From NCBI GenBank assembly GCA_964225175.1, contig CAXQNK010000132.1, positions 47,663 to 111,662 on the forward strand: a stretch of 64,000 nt of DNA, given 5' to 3'. This stretch comes from WTJD01 sp964225175. GTDB taxonomy: Bacteria; Pseudomonadota; Gammaproteobacteria; Xanthomonadales; SZUA-36. The notes below the pieces were generated by a model. That model was given only the letters and a program-made list of their open reading frames with translations, did no database searches and was not told the origin of the DNA. Every line of letters starts with the position of its first letter. Within the stretch, counting starts at the first letter, position 1. A program made the translations under genes and the position numbers. Below, piece by piece: positions 9,206 through 18,442 of this stretch.

Positions 9206-10495
9206 ATGAACACATTCGCCGAATTCAGATACGGCTGGCCCGTAGTGGTGTCATCCGCCCTCGGCATTGCACTTGGGATGTCGCCCCTGCCCTTCTATAC
9301 CATCGGCGTGTTCGCCGGGGAATTCGTACAGGAGTTCGGCTGGCGAATCGACCAGGTCATGTCCGGTCTTGCCGTATTCACCGTCGTGGCGATGATGTCC
9401 AGCCCACTGATCGGCTATCTGACTGATCGGCTCGGCGTGCGCCGTGTTGTCTTGTTTTCCATTGTGTCCTTTTCCCTCTCGATGATGGCATTTGCCCTCA
9501 ACAACGGTTCAATCACGCGCTACCTGGTGATCTGGGGGCTGCTCGCTTTCGCCGGCGCGGGCACCTTGCCCATCACCTTCACGCGCGCAGTTTCCAACTG
9601 GTTTCACGCAAAGCGCGGTTTTGCATTGGGCATCTCCCTGATCGGCACCGGCGTGTCCGGGGCCTTGTCAAAAATGTACGCCGGTTGGTTGATCGGCGAA
9701 TTCGGCTGGCGAGCGGCTTACATCGGCGTGGGCGCACTGCCCCTGCTCATTGCCTTCCCCGTGGCCTGGTTTGCATTCCGCGACACAGACGACCCAAAAG
9801 CGTCTCGGCGCGCAGAGGGACTGGCACGCCTGAAACGCGAAGCGGGCCGCCCTGTAGGAATCTATGGGCTGACATTGAGCCAAGCCATCGCGGACTGGCG
9901 ATTCTGGCTGATGGCGGCTATTTTCGTGCCGCTTTCATTCGCGATCGGAGGTCCGATCCCCAACCTCGAGACCTTGTTGGGCGCCAAGGGCTTCGATGCC
10001 TCCCAGGCCGTCGTGCTGGCATCATTTATCGGTTACTCGGTCTTCTTTGGTCGCCTGTTGGGCGGCTATCTCCTGGACCATATCTGGGCACCTTTGCTGG
10101 CCTGTGTCATGCTGATGATGCCAGCCGCATCCATGTATCTTCTGCAATACTCTGAACCCAGCTTCACGCAGACCACCATCGCCATCGTCTTACTGGGCGT
10201 CGCCGCGGGGGTGGAGTACGACCTGATCGCTTACCTGGTTTCCCGCTATTTCGGCATCAGGAGTTACGGCGCAATTTACGGCGTTCTTTACGCTTTTTTT
10301 GCCCTCGGCGCAGGCTTCGGCCCTGCTGTCTATGGTTGGTTCTACACCCATCGCGGCAGCTACGATGTGATCCTGGAATATTCAATGTATACATTTATCT
10401 TGTGCTCCCTTGCGATATTGCTGCTGGGCCGCTACCGGGACGAGTTCTTGAAAGCCAGCACTTCGGATCCGATCAATCCGACAGTGAATGAATGA
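9206..10495 (+). CDS. MFS transporter
   Basis: 429 residues with about 12 hydrophobic helices. The MFS signature between helices 2 and 3 reads GYLTDRLGVRRVVLFS (about residues 70-85), and there is a central hydrophilic loop at about 190-225. The family covers monocarboxylate/oxalate-formate type and other organic-acid carriers, so import of a catabolic substrate or intermediate is likely. It lies between the hydantoinase-like gene and the DUF1330 gene in the 4885-12392 operon. Its stop overlaps the sequence just upstream of the next gene, whose SD (GGAGG) lies at the end of this one. Confidence 0.9.
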   Translation: MNTFAEFRYGWPVVVSSALGIALGMSPLPFYTIGVFAGEFVQEFGWRIDQVMSGLAVFTVVAMMSSPLIGYLTDRLGVRRVVLFSIVSFSLSMMAFALNNGSITRYLVIWGLLAFAGAGTLPITFTRAVSNWFHAKRGFALGISLIGTGVSGALSKMYAGWLIGEFGWRAAYIGVGALPLLIAFPVAWFAFRDTDDPKASRRAEGLARLKREAGRPVGIYGLTLSQAIADWRFWLMAAIFVPLSFAIGGPIPNLETLLGAKGFDASQAVVLASFIGYSVFFGRLLGGYLLDHIWAPLLACVMLMMPAASMYLLQYSEPSFTQTTIAIVLLGVAAGVEYDLIAYLVSRYFGIRSYGAIYGVLYAFFALGAGFGPAVYGWFYTHRGSYDVILEYSMYTFILCSLAILLLGRYRDEFLKASTSDPINPTVNE

Positions 10496-10511
10496 ATGGA
10501 GGAATCAGCCA

Positions 10512-10817
10512 ATGCCTGCCTACATGATCGTGACTGCAAAAATTCATGACCGCGATCGGTTTATCCAGGACTACGGGGCGCACGCCGCCAAACTGGTCGC
10601 TGAGTACGGTGGCAAGTACATCCTGATGCAGCCGAACGCGCAATTACTCGAAGGCCATTTCGCCGATGGCGGATCGATGGTGATCTCCGAGTGGCCGGAC
10701 AAGGAGACCTGCCTGCGATTCTGGAACTCTCCTGAATACGCCGAAATCAAAAAAGCCCGCGAAGGCATATCCGAGGTCGAGGTGATGCTGATCGAAGCGC
10801 CCTCCATTTCGGGATGA
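10512..10817 (+). CDS. DUF1330 family protein
   Basis: 101 residues from the ATG at 10512, preferred over an in-frame codon at 10488 because GGAGG lies 10-14 bases upstream and the protein then begins MPAYMIVTAKI as in the family. DUF1330 is a dimeric alpha+beta-barrel (ferredoxin-like) fold; key residues are in YGGKYILMQPNAQLLEG and ISEWPDKETCLRFWNSPEY. Family members are small, often found near oxygenase or isomerase genes, and have no settled function. It overlaps the following TPR gene by 4 bp (ATGA). Confidence 0.88.
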   Translation: MPAYMIVTAKIHDRDRFIQDYGAHAAKLVAEYGGKYILMQPNAQLLEGHFADGGSMVISEWPDKETCLRFWNSPEYAEIKKAREGISEVEVMLIEAPSISG

Positions 10818-11470
10818 AACGCGGGGATATGGGTGCGCTCATCGCCCGGGCTACGGGTTTCGTCATAGGCGGCTTGTGGGTCACGCAACTTCAGGCCCAA
10901 GTGCAATTCCTGGACTACGACTACGCGCGGTTCAACCAGGACGTGACCCGGTGCGACGAACTTGCCTCGCATGTCCGTGATCCAGGCCATATTGCACCAG
11001 GCGTCAGCAGCAGCGGGATGGACAAGGATGCTGCGATCGCAGCCTGCCGCGAAGCCGTAGCCGCCGACCCTGATAATCCAAGGCTCAACTACCAACTGGG
11101 GCGGGCGTACGGTTACTCCGGGCGCGGAGAAGACGCCATGCCGTATCGGCTCAAGGCCCTGGCCGCAGATTACCCACAATCGCTTTTCGTGATTGGCTAT
11201 CTTTATTTCCTGGGTCAGACCATAGAACAGGACCACTGCAAAACCGTGGAACTATGGCAACGCGCTGCACGTTACCAGAGACTGGCTGCGTTAATTTCTC
11301 TCCCGAGACAGTACATTCGCGGTGACTTCGAGGCATGCGAGGTCAACATCAGCGCCGCTGAACTGCGCGCCTACCTGGAGCGCGCACGCACGGTCTCTGG
11401 CGATTATTACGTCGGGATGCTGGTCACCGACCTCCTGGATGAACTGGATCGCTGGGAGGCCAGCGAGTGA
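10814..11470 (+). CDS. exported TPR/Sel1-like repeat protein, copy 1
   Basis: 218 residues. The N-terminus is hydrophobic (about residues 7-28, ending LQAQ), consistent with a Sec signal peptide. A TPR/Sel1-like segment follows: AAIAACREAVAADPDNPRLNYQLGRAYGYSGRGEDAMPYRLKA. It is paralogous to the product at 20653-21270: both share the A-ACREA--ADPDNPR--YQ-GRA core, and both genes lie directly upstream of a VOC gene. The pairing suggests a periplasmic scaffold or binding partner for a VOC protein. No enzyme motif is visible. Confidence 0.7.
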   Translation: MKRGDMGALIARATGFVIGGLWVTQLQAQVQFLDYDYARFNQDVTRCDELASHVRDPGHIAPGVSSSGMDKDAAIAACREAVAADPDNPRLNYQLGRAYGYSGRGEDAMPYRLKALAADYPQSLFVIGYLYFLGQTIEQDHCKTVELWQRAARYQRLAALISLPRQYIRGDFEACEVNISAAELRAYLERARTVSGDYYVGMLVTDLLDELDRWEASE

Positions 11471-11474
11471 TCCG

Positions 11475-12392
11475 TTGAAAGGGTGGCAACGGGTCACCAT
11501 TGGCGTCGCCAATCTCGATCTGGCGCTGGGCTTGTGGCAAGAATTATTCGGCTTTGAACTGCATCGCCATGCCGCGGGGCCTGATCCAGGATTGGAGTCA
11601 TACTGGGGGCTTACAGACCAACACATCGCGAGACAGGCCGTTGTCGGAGCGCCCGGACAGAGCCGCGGGCAGTTACATCTCGTGGAGTTCACACCGCAAA
11701 AACACAGCATTCGGCACAATGCTGCGGTTTTTGATCATTGCGCCAAAAATCTCGATATCTACGTCGATGACCTGCCAAAGCGCCTTGAGGCCCTCCAATC
11801 AGCGGGCCTGAAATTTCGGACACGTCACTACCATGAAATCACCGCGCCCAGCGGGGTCCGATTTCGTGAAATTCACATGCCAGCGCATGACGACCTGAAT
11901 ATTGTTCTGCTGCAACTCCTTGATGCAGCCGTTCCGGTGAGTCACAAGGGTTTTGGAGGCGTGGGACCCCTGGTCACAATCGTGGGGGACGTGGCCAGGG
12001 AGAGTGACTTTTACCGTGATGTGCTCAACCTGGATTTGCAGCATGACAATGTATTGTCAGGACCTGAAATCGAACAGATGATCGGCCTGCCTCCCGGGGC
12101 GGCGCTGAAGGTGGTGATCTGGGGAGATCAGGGTCAGCATCATGGCCAGGTTGAGATCATCCATTACGAAGGGACGCACGGTAAGGACCTGTTTGCCACG
12201 GCCCGCCCAGGAGTCAGAGGTATTTTCCAGCTTGGATTTGAAGTCTCAGACCTGCGCTCGGTGCAGCGCAAGCTGGAAAATCTTGACCACCCTTTCGAAC
12301 ATCGACGCCTGGACAGTGATTTTCGTGGCGCCAAGACCAGCATCATCACCCGCTCACCCGCCGGGCTAAGTATTGAAATCACGCAACACTGA
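11475..12392 (+). CDS. two-domain VOC-family protein
   Basis: About 305 residues from a proposed TTG start at 11475, 4 bp after the stop of the TPR gene. The first in-frame ATG (11322) would overlap that gene by 150 bp and lengthen the protein beyond the fold, so it is rejected. Two VOC modules are visible: KGWQRVTIGVANLDLALGLWQELFGFEL (about 2-29) and VGPLVTIVGDVARESDFYRDVLNLDLQ (about 165-190). It closes the first rightward operon. The terminal hairpin at 12408-12431 follows, although its T-run serves the opposite strand. Substrate and metal are unknown. Confidence 0.75.
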   Translation: MKGWQRVTIGVANLDLALGLWQELFGFELHRHAAGPDPGLESYWGLTDQHIARQAVVGAPGQSRGQLHLVEFTPQKHSIRHNAAVFDHCAKNLDIYVDDLPKRLEALQSAGLKFRTRHYHEITAPSGVRFREIHMPAHDDLNIVLLQLLDAAVPVSHKGFGGVGPLVTIVGDVARESDFYRDVLNLDLQHDNVLSGPEIEQMIGLPPGAALKVVIWGDQGQHHGQVEIIHYEGTHGKDLFATARPGVRGIFQLGFEVSDLRSVQRKLENLDHPFEHRRLDSDFRGAKTSIITRSPAGLSIEITQH

Positions 12393-12399
12393 GAGTGCT

Positions 12400-12431
12400 A
12401 AAAAAAAGGCCGGACGCTTTCACGCCCGGCC
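12400..12431 (-). terminator. rho-independent terminator of the TonB receptor gene
   Basis: An inverted repeat (arms 12408-12416 and 12423-12431, one mismatch pair) with a 6-base loop. On the minus strand it is followed by eight T residues (12407 down to 12400). It lies 30 bp beyond the stop of the minus-strand receptor gene, and the plus-strand VOC operon ends at 12392, so the hairpin separates two convergent transcripts. Confidence 0.82.
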
Positions 12432-12461
12432 AGTTGCACTTACGGGGGTAAGTGTGGTTGC

Positions 12462-15038
12462 TCAGAATCGGTAGTTCAAACGCACACCGAATTCACGTCG
12501 GTCGAGCGGGCTCAGGGCCACACCCTGCTTCGCCGTAAGGTAGGCAAATTGCGTTGGGCTGCTGAAATCGGTCCAGCGAGCGCCTGTCATCCACGCGTCC
12601 TCATCCATCAGGTTTTTGACGAAAAACTCGATCATGTAGTTATCGGTATTGACGCCCATGCGGAGATTGATCAGGCCATAGCTGCCCAGATATGCGAGGT
12701 TGGACTCGTCCACGTAAGCGCGGCCCTGGTAGATGTAATCGCCGCGGAAATACGCGGGCAGGCGACCCATGTCGAAAAACCGTGTGTATGCGAGGTTCCA
12801 GCTGAGTTTTGGCTGGCGTGGCGTCTGGTTGCCCGCCATCTGCGAAAAGCCCGCAATCGGTGCTACGAAGTTGAATTCGTAATCGGTGTACTGCGAGTCG
12901 ATGTACGAGCCGTTAAGCTGAACGATCGAATTTTCGCTCGGCGTCCAGGTGGTTTCCAGCTCCATGCCCAGGATTTTCGCATCGCCTGGCAAAAGTATAT
13001 TGCGGTTGTTGTAGAACGGCTCCAACTCGCCGGTTAACGGGTTCTCAATCAGCTTGGGATCGCCTGGCATGACGCCCGGATACTGACAGGCCGGATCCAC
13101 GCCAATGGTCGATGAACGGCAGCTCTCATTGATTTGGAACGCACTGCGGCCCTTGATGTTTTCCCAATAATACTTGTAGACCGCGAAATTAACCTGCAGG
13201 CGATCGTCAAAGAAACGCTGCTTGACGCCCACTTCGAAGGCTTCCAGCGTCTCGGCATCAAGGGCCTCGGACACGCGTGGGTCCAGGGCGAGGTACTGCT
13301 GGCGCTCGCGGTCATCGGCATTGATGAAGAAGGTATTGAAGTCACCCGCGATCTGGGCCTCTGAGTAGCTGAAGTACAGGTTGGTCCGGTCCGTGGGTTC
13401 CCAACGCAGGATAAACCGCGGCAGGAAATCATCATAGGACTCTCTCAGGATGGGTGCGCCCGGTGTCAGGACGCCCGCTCCCTTGGTCAGTTCATCCTGC
13501 ACAAAACGGCCTTCCAGGATCGCGGTCAGGTTGTCCGTGATATCGAAATCGATTGAACCAAACACGCCCGTGACTGAAGCATTGTCAGAGTTTTGTTTGC
13601 TGTTGGCGAAGCCAAGAGCAAAGAATCCATAGAACAGGCAGGCGCCGGGGAAATCGTCTGTCAGAGTCGGCACCACCGAGAAACAGGCCGTAGCCGCGTC
13701 ACCACCACCGCCCGATGACAGGAAATCCTGCTCGTAGTAGCTATAACCAACCATCCAGCGTAGCCGCTGGTCCTGCGGGCTGGTCAGGCGGAGTTCATAA
13801 CTGTCATCTTCCATGCTCTGAGGGTCGCGGGAATACCAGCTGCTGCGATCACTGAGGTCGAAGTCGCGAATCCAGTTGGCATATTGCTCATTCTTGCCAT
13901 AGCTGAAATCGAGGGCATAACCATTATCCATCTCGTAGCTGGCCGCGAAGCTCACGCGTGTGGTCTCGCGCACCATGCCGATGCGCTTGATCGAGGGAAG
14001 ATTACTGAAACCATCAGTGCCGGCCAACAGCCAGTCACCAATACCCACACCACCCTGGTTGCTCACGGGATCGGAAGGCAGAATGGTATTGGACGAAATG
14101 ACACCGCCATCCGTCACCAGGCTGGAAATTCCGGGCACCTCGCCGCAGATGTAGCGCACCGGACTGACAGTCCCTTCAGAGCTTTCCACCGTGGTCCCCG
14201 AGCAGGAATCGTTCAGGATGCCCGAAGCAAATGCCGCTGCCGGTGGACCGTCATCATCTTCTGAGTAGCCGTAACGGACTTTAAATGACAGGTTGTCAGT
14301 CGCCTGCCATTTCAGAACACCGTTGAATGCCGTGGTCTCCTCGTCTCCGAGGCGGCCGCCGTCAGTCGCTCTGTAGTGTCCCTTTTTGTCGTAGTAACGC
14401 CCGCTGACGCTGAAGGAGAGCACATCCGGTACGATCGGGCCTTCAATGATGAAATTGGCATCCATGTTCTCGCGGTCGCTGTAGGAAACTGACAGTTCAC
14501 CGCCGAATTCCTCCATGTTCGGATCGCGCGTGATCAGGTTGACCGCGCCGCCGAATGTATTGCGACCGAAGTAGGCCGATTGTGGCCCCTTGATGACTTC
14601 GACGCGCTCAATATCCATCAGGGAAATTGAGGTGCCGCCATTCAACACATAAATGCCGTCGATAAACAGGGCGCCGGTGGCAAAGCTGGGGGAGAATTGC
14701 GCTGTCGTCAATCCACGGAACTGCAATTGTGTGTTGTAGCGTCCGGGTTGCTGGTTACCCTGGTTCAGGAACTGAAAGCCGGGAGTCAGGTCGCCAACGT
14801 TTTCCAGGTTGCGAAGGTCGGCAGCCTGTATGTCCGCAGAGGTGAAGGCAGACATCGTGATCGGAATGTCTTGCAGCGTCTCCTCACGTTTGCGAGCGGT
14901 GACCACCACTTCCTCGAAGGTGTTCGACATTTCATCAGTGTCATCACTGTCGTCCTGCGCGAAAAGCAGGCCTGACGGCAGAATCATGCCGGCAAGTAAT
15001 CCATAAATAGCGCAAGCAAGTTGGGATCTTTTAATCAT
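12462..15038 (-). CDS. TonB-dependent outer-membrane receptor
   Basis: 858 residues with a signal peptide (about 1-27, ending LLFAQ). A TonB-box/plug start reads FEEVVVTARKREETLQDIPITMSAFTS (about 42-68), the plug domain contains NLITRDPN, and a long beta-barrel ends in aromatic FGVRLNYRF at the very C-terminus. This is the large TonB receptor type common in marine and sphingomonad-like degraders. It would import the island substrate or a related large ligand across the outer membrane with TonB-ExbBD. Divergent from the VOC gene at 15192, with an operator-like palindrome 130 bp upstream; a terminator follows. Confidence 0.93.
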   Translation of the reverse strand: MIKRSQLACAIYGLLAGMILPSGLLFAQDDSDDTDEMSNTFEEVVVTARKREETLQDIPITMSAFTSADIQAADLRNLENVGDLTPGFQFLNQGNQQPGRYNTQLQFRGLTTAQFSPSFATGALFIDGIYVLNGGTSISLMDIERVEVIKGPQSAYFGRNTFGGAVNLITRDPNMEEFGGELSVSYSDRENMDANFIIEGPIVPDVLSFSVSGRYYDKKGHYRATDGGRLGDEETTAFNGVLKWQATDNLSFKVRYGYSEDDDGPPAAAFASGILNDSCSGTTVESSEGTVSPVRYICGEVPGISSLVTDGGVISSNTILPSDPVSNQGGVGIGDWLLAGTDGFSNLPSIKRIGMVRETTRVSFAASYEMDNGYALDFSYGKNEQYANWIRDFDLSDRSSWYSRDPQSMEDDSYELRLTSPQDQRLRWMVGYSYYEQDFLSSGGGGDAATACFSVVPTLTDDFPGACLFYGFFALGFANSKQNSDNASVTGVFGSIDFDITDNLTAILEGRFVQDELTKGAGVLTPGAPILRESYDDFLPRFILRWEPTDRTNLYFSYSEAQIAGDFNTFFINADDRERQQYLALDPRVSEALDAETLEAFEVGVKQRFFDDRLQVNFAVYKYYWENIKGRSAFQINESCRSSTIGVDPACQYPGVMPGDPKLIENPLTGELEPFYNNRNILLPGDAKILGMELETTWTPSENSIVQLNGSYIDSQYTDYEFNFVAPIAGFSQMAGNQTPRQPKLSWNLAYTRFFDMGRLPAYFRGDYIYQGRAYVDESNLAYLGSYGLINLRMGVNTDNYMIEFFVKNLMDEDAWMTGARWTDFSSPTQFAYLTAKQGVALSPLDRREFGVRLNYRF

Positions 15039-15167
15039 CGTGTAACTCCCCGGTTATTATCGGTAGCCTTGTTGAGACGCCATGCTTGTGCCGCAGCACG
15101 TCGTCATAAGTCACTGAAACTGTTGAAAACGCTACCTCCAAGTGTTCAGCGGGTTTTCTCAAAGGTT

Positions 15168-15185
15168 ATAATAATATATCTTTAA
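15168..15185. promoter_or_regulatory. putative regulon operator, site 2
   Basis: ATAATAATATATCTTTAA matches the 18-base consensus ATAATGATATATCATTAT at 15 of 18 positions. It lies between the TonB receptor gene (start 15038) and the VOC gene (start 15192), overlapping a TATAAT at 15167-15172. It ends 6 bp before the ATG at 15192, so the rightward transcript would have a very short leader. Confidence 0.55.
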
Positions 15186-15191
15186 AGCATT

Positions 15192-15752
15192 ATGACCGTC
15201 AAAGGATTCTTTTCTATTTCCTCCGAACTCAGACTCAAAAGACGAGCGGCCGGTATGCTCACCGGTATTCTGGTCTCAATCGTAACCGTGGCAGGCGCAC
15301 TCGCAAGCGAACCGGGTGTCCACCTGCAGCGGGCCACGTTGACCGTGTCCGACCTTGAGAAGTCACTGGCTTTTTATCGCGACGGGCTGGGTTTCAGGGT
15401 GCGCACCCGGAGTCCTTACGATACCCCTGCGCTGCGCCGCATGTTCGCAATACCGAACGATGCTCAGCCGGAACTATTGATCCTGGATGCCCATGCCGAG
15501 CAATCACGCGCCCTGGCACTCATCCACGCCCCCGGCATGACGGCCGATGCCGCATCGAACCGAGTTAACGCACCAGCCCTCGTTTTCTCCACTGCACAGC
15601 TCGATCAACTGCATGCTCGACTGGAGCAATCAGGCGTCGAGGTCCTGCTGCCGCCTACAGTGCTTCACGATTTCTCGGGCAAGCCTTACGGGCGAGAATC
15701 CGCTTACCTGGACCCGGATGGCGTGCGCGTCATCCTGTTTGAATATGATTGA
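15192..15752 (+). CDS. exported single-domain VOC-family protein
   Basis: 186 residues. A Sec-type signal is likely: basic LKRRAAG, then MLTGILVSIVTVAGALAS (about 22-39). It is followed by one VOC unit: VHLQRATLTVSDLEKSLAFYRDGLGFRVRT (about 43-72), FSTAQLDQLHARLEQSGVEVL and the ligand strand YLDPDGVRVILFEYD. Glyoxalase-like single domains normally dimerise to form the active site. Export of a VOC protein is unusual, since family enzymes are generally cytoplasmic. No SD precedes the ATG. The overlap with the next gene is 8 bp. It opens the second rightward operon (15192-25319). Confidence 0.75.
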   Translation: MTVKGFFSISSELRLKRRAAGMLTGILVSIVTVAGALASEPGVHLQRATLTVSDLEKSLAFYRDGLGFRVRTRSPYDTPALRRMFAIPNDAQPELLILDAHAEQSRALALIHAPGMTADAASNRVNAPALVFSTAQLDQLHARLEQSGVEVLLPPTVLHDFSGKPYGRESAYLDPDGVRVILFEYD

Positions 15753-16407
15753 TATCGCATTCCTAAAACTCGCTCATCTCTTGTGCCTCGTATACTGGCT
15801 GGGTGGCGACCTGGGCGTTTTTTACTCGAGCTTCCTGGTCGTGGACGAGAAACGTTCTCGGGAAACACGACTGGCTGCCGCGAAAATGCTGTTCACGCTG
15901 GACCTTGCTCCGCGCCTGTGCATGCCCTTGATCCTGGGTCTGGGCGTCACGCTGGCGCGCAAACTGGGCTTTTTCCAGGCGCCCGACGAACTGATACTCG
16001 TCACCTGGCTGCTCGTTGTTGGCTGGATGGCCCTGGTACTGATTCTTCATTTCAAGCACAGCGGGCGCATCGTGCACATCCTCGCGCCCGTGGACTTCTG
16101 GTTTCGCGGCGTCTTTATAGTCATTGTTGCAGGCCTCTCTTTGTATTCTTGGCTTGGGTCCGGTGACCTGATGACCGACTGGATGGCCTGGAAACTCCTG
16201 CTGTTTGTATTCACCGTATTTTGTGGATTGATGATCCGTTTCCGGCTGCGCCCTTTCGGCCCGGCATTCGGGCGTCTAAAACAGGGAGCGCATGACGCTG
16301 CAGACGATCAGGCCATTCGCCAATCGATTGCCGGCACGAGACCATTTGCCCTGGCGATCTGGGTGGCATTGATCCTCGAAGCCGCTTTGGGCGTACATCT
16401 GATCTGA
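15745..16407 (+). CDS. integral membrane protein, CopD-like
   Basis: 220 residues from ATG 15745, which overlaps the end of the preceding VOC gene by 8 bp; an upstream in-frame ATG at 15547 lies inside that gene and is rejected. About five to six transmembrane helices are visible (for example FLKLAHLLCLVYWLGGDLGVF, MPLILGLGVTLA, LVTWLLVVGWMALVLIL, FRGVFIVIVAGLSLYSWL, LAIWVALILEAALGV). The layout, with an early H in the first helix, resembles CopD/DUF2214-type small heme or copper-related membrane proteins, but I cannot assign it firmly. Confidence 0.7.
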   Translation: MIDIAFLKLAHLLCLVYWLGGDLGVFYSSFLVVDEKRSRETRLAAAKMLFTLDLAPRLCMPLILGLGVTLARKLGFFQAPDELILVTWLLVVGWMALVLILHFKHSGRIVHILAPVDFWFRGVFIVIVAGLSLYSWLGSGDLMTDWMAWKLLLFVFTVFCGLMIRFRLRPFGPAFGRLKQGAHDAADDQAIRQSIAGTRPFALAIWVALILEAALGVHLI

Positions 16408-16440
16408 CTCAAATCATCACATGCACCTGAGGGAACCATT

Positions 16441-17421
16441 ATGCAAGCAGCCATCCTCGAGAGCGCCGGCGGGCCTGACAAGATCACCGTCCAGCAAAGC
16501 GCTATGCCCCAACCGGGTCCAGGTGAAGTCCGGATCCGGGTCGCCTACGCGGCGCTGAATCCGCTTGACAATCACGCGAGAGCGCATCGCATACAGTGGA
16601 TGCACCCCGGATTCCCATTCACGCCGGGCTATGAGTATGCCGGTCGCGTGGATGCCCTGGGTGAGGGCGCTGATAAACAGTTGCTCGGCCAGCGCGTCGC
16701 CGTCAACGGACAATGGGGCGGCAACGCCGAATACGCGGTCGCACCCGCCACTGCATTGAACCAGGTGCCCGATGCTTTCGATTGGACGCTGGCGTCCGTG
16801 TACTCCACATGCGCGTATACGGCCTGGCTGCTGATCCACTCAGCGGGTAGGGTCCAGCCTGGCCAGACCGTAGCCATTCACTCGGCAGCCGGTGCCGTGG
16901 GCTCCTTAACCACCCAGGTGGCCAAGTCGGCAGGCGCCACCGTCATTGCCCTGGCGGGCGGGCCGGCAAAGCTTGAATATGCCGCCCAGTTCGGAGCCGA
17001 TCATCTCCTCGATTACAACCAGGAGAACTGGCCGCAGGAACTGAAAGATGTCACCGGGGACCGCGGTGCAGACCTGATCATCGATGGCAACGCCGGGCCC
17101 AACGCAATGCGCAATTTTGATGCAGTTGCAGTGGGCGGAAACGTCATCTTCATGGGCGCAACGGCTGGACAGGCGCCCGATGTCAATATTTCCATGCTGA
17201 TCGGAAAAAGTTGTTCCGTGACCGGATTCGTGCAGTATGTCCACCAGATGAATTCCAAGGGTGCGGAAAAGACCGCCACACACGAGAAACTGGCCGACGG
17301 TTCGTGGCGAATACCGGTCGAGAAAATCTATGAGCTCGAGGAACTCGCCGAAGCACACAGGGCCTGGGAAGCACGTGAGTTGAAAGGCCGCACGCTGATT
17401 CGCGCCTGCGGCGACCTTTGA
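16441..17421 (+). CDS. NADPH:quinone reductase-like MDR oxidoreductase
   Basis: 326 residues, zinc-free MDR. The N-terminal substrate domain contains YAALNPLDNHARAH (about 41-54) and GYEYAGRVDALGEGA (about 61-75). The Rossmann loop is SAAGAVGSLTTQVAKSAGATV (about 143-163), and the domain continues through FGADHLLDYNQ. There are no structural Cys4 zinc ligands. Family members reduce quinones or alpha,beta-unsaturated carbonyls with NADPH. It lies 33 bp after the membrane-protein gene in the second rightward operon and is one of four MDR paralogues in the island. Confidence 0.88.
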   Translation: MQAAILESAGGPDKITVQQSAMPQPGPGEVRIRVAYAALNPLDNHARAHRIQWMHPGFPFTPGYEYAGRVDALGEGADKQLLGQRVAVNGQWGGNAEYAVAPATALNQVPDAFDWTLASVYSTCAYTAWLLIHSAGRVQPGQTVAIHSAAGAVGSLTTQVAKSAGATVIALAGGPAKLEYAAQFGADHLLDYNQENWPQELKDVTGDRGADLIIDGNAGPNAMRNFDAVAVGGNVIFMGATAGQAPDVNISMLIGKSCSVTGFVQYVHQMNSKGAEKTATHEKLADGSWRIPVEKIYELEELAEAHRAWEARELKGRTLIRACGDL

Positions 17422-17443
17422 GCAGGCCTCGCTGGGGAATGAA

Positions 17444-18442
17444 TTGATCAGTCAGGGCATCCACGAGTTTATATTCGGGCTGGAAGATGGCCAGCAGGAC
17501 GAGTGGCTGCGTTTCTGGGAAATACTGGGTTTCATCCCTGTAGTTGAGGGCCGTCTTGACCGCGACCGGGCTGAACGCCTGTACGGACACGCCAGCGCCC
17601 TGCACTCCTTTCGCCTCGAACACCCGGGCTGCCAGACTTTCGGGACCGGATTGGTGCGCCTGCATTTCTGGACTCACTTGCGCAACGAGGGGCTCGCAGA
17701 CGCGCGACCCACCGAAATTGGCAGTCGCTGGATGGGCCTTTACACACACGATATTCTGCAGGTCAGGGACAGTTTTTCCAGCCAGGCCGCCCGCAAACAA
17801 TGGCGATTGTGGATGTCACCTCTGGTCAATGCACCACTCGTCAAGCCAGCGCCTGAACACGATTTCCACACACCCTTTGTCGGACTGCGCGAGACAGTGA
17901 TTCTTGGCGACCGGTTCCGCCTTGCCTTCATTCAGCGGGCGGGCTTCGATCGCCCCGGATTCGGCACCTTCGATGACAAGCTGCCGTACAAAAACACGGA
18001 AGGCAGTCATGCCAACGTAATACAACCCGCACGTTCATTTTCGACAGAGTTTTACAAGTCAGTCTTCGGGTTCGAGACGGCGCCTTTTGGCGAGGCACAC
18101 GATTCCGGCGACGACCCGGCGACGATGGCCGCCCTGAACTTAAGGGACGGTGAGTTATTCCGCGTCGAACGGACTCGAGCACCGGACTGCCCTTCCGGCA
18201 TCCTGCAGGTGTATGCGCCCTACTCGAACACGCGCGATCTGCGCGAGCGTTCCAGAGCGGGCTGTGCCAATCTGGGTCTGTACTCGGTGCGCACGAGCCA
18301 CCTCGACCGATTCGCCGCGACGCTCACGTCCCATGACCCAAACCTGCCTATTTCCAGCTCCGATGATGAATTCGGGCACCCGGCCATGTGCTTTGATGCA
18401 CCGGACGGCTACCAATGGTTGATCTCCCAGGATGTGGCGTGA
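17444..18442 (+). CDS. VOC-family protein (two-domain), TTG start
   Basis: 332 residues from TTG 17444, preceded at about 6 bases by GGGG; a nearby ATG at 17439 is out of frame. Two VOC-like units are visible: IHEFIFGLEDGQQDEWLRFWEILGFIPVVEG (about 5-35) and HANVIQPARSFSTEFYKSVFGFETAPFG (about 190-217). The last strand, AMCFDAPDGYQWLISQD, corresponds to the usual D-P-D/E-G terminal motif. It diverges strongly from the other VOC proteins of the island. It overlaps the downstream MFS gene by 11 bp. Confidence 0.7.
   Translation: MISQGIHEFIFGLEDGQQDEWLRFWEILGFIPVVEGRLDRDRAERLYGHASALHSFRLEHPGCQTFGTGLVRLHFWTHLRNEGLADARPTEIGSRWMGLYTHDILQVRDSFSSQAARKQWRLWMSPLVNAPLVKPAPEHDFHTPFVGLRETVILGDRFRLAFIQRAGFDRPGFGTFDDKLPYKNTEGSHANVIQPARSFSTEFYKSVFGFETAPFGEAHDSGDDPATMAALNLRDGELFRVERTRAPDCPSGILQVYAPYSNTRDLRERSRAGCANLGLYSVRTSHLDRFAATLTSHDPNLPISSSDDEFGHPAMCFDAPDGYQWLISQDVA

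Noticed and set aside
15547..15744. Upstream start for the membrane-protein gene at 15745
   Set aside because: It would run inside the preceding VOC gene with no membrane or signal character in the extra residues; ATG 15745 overlaps the VOC stop by 8 bp as in other coupled genes here.
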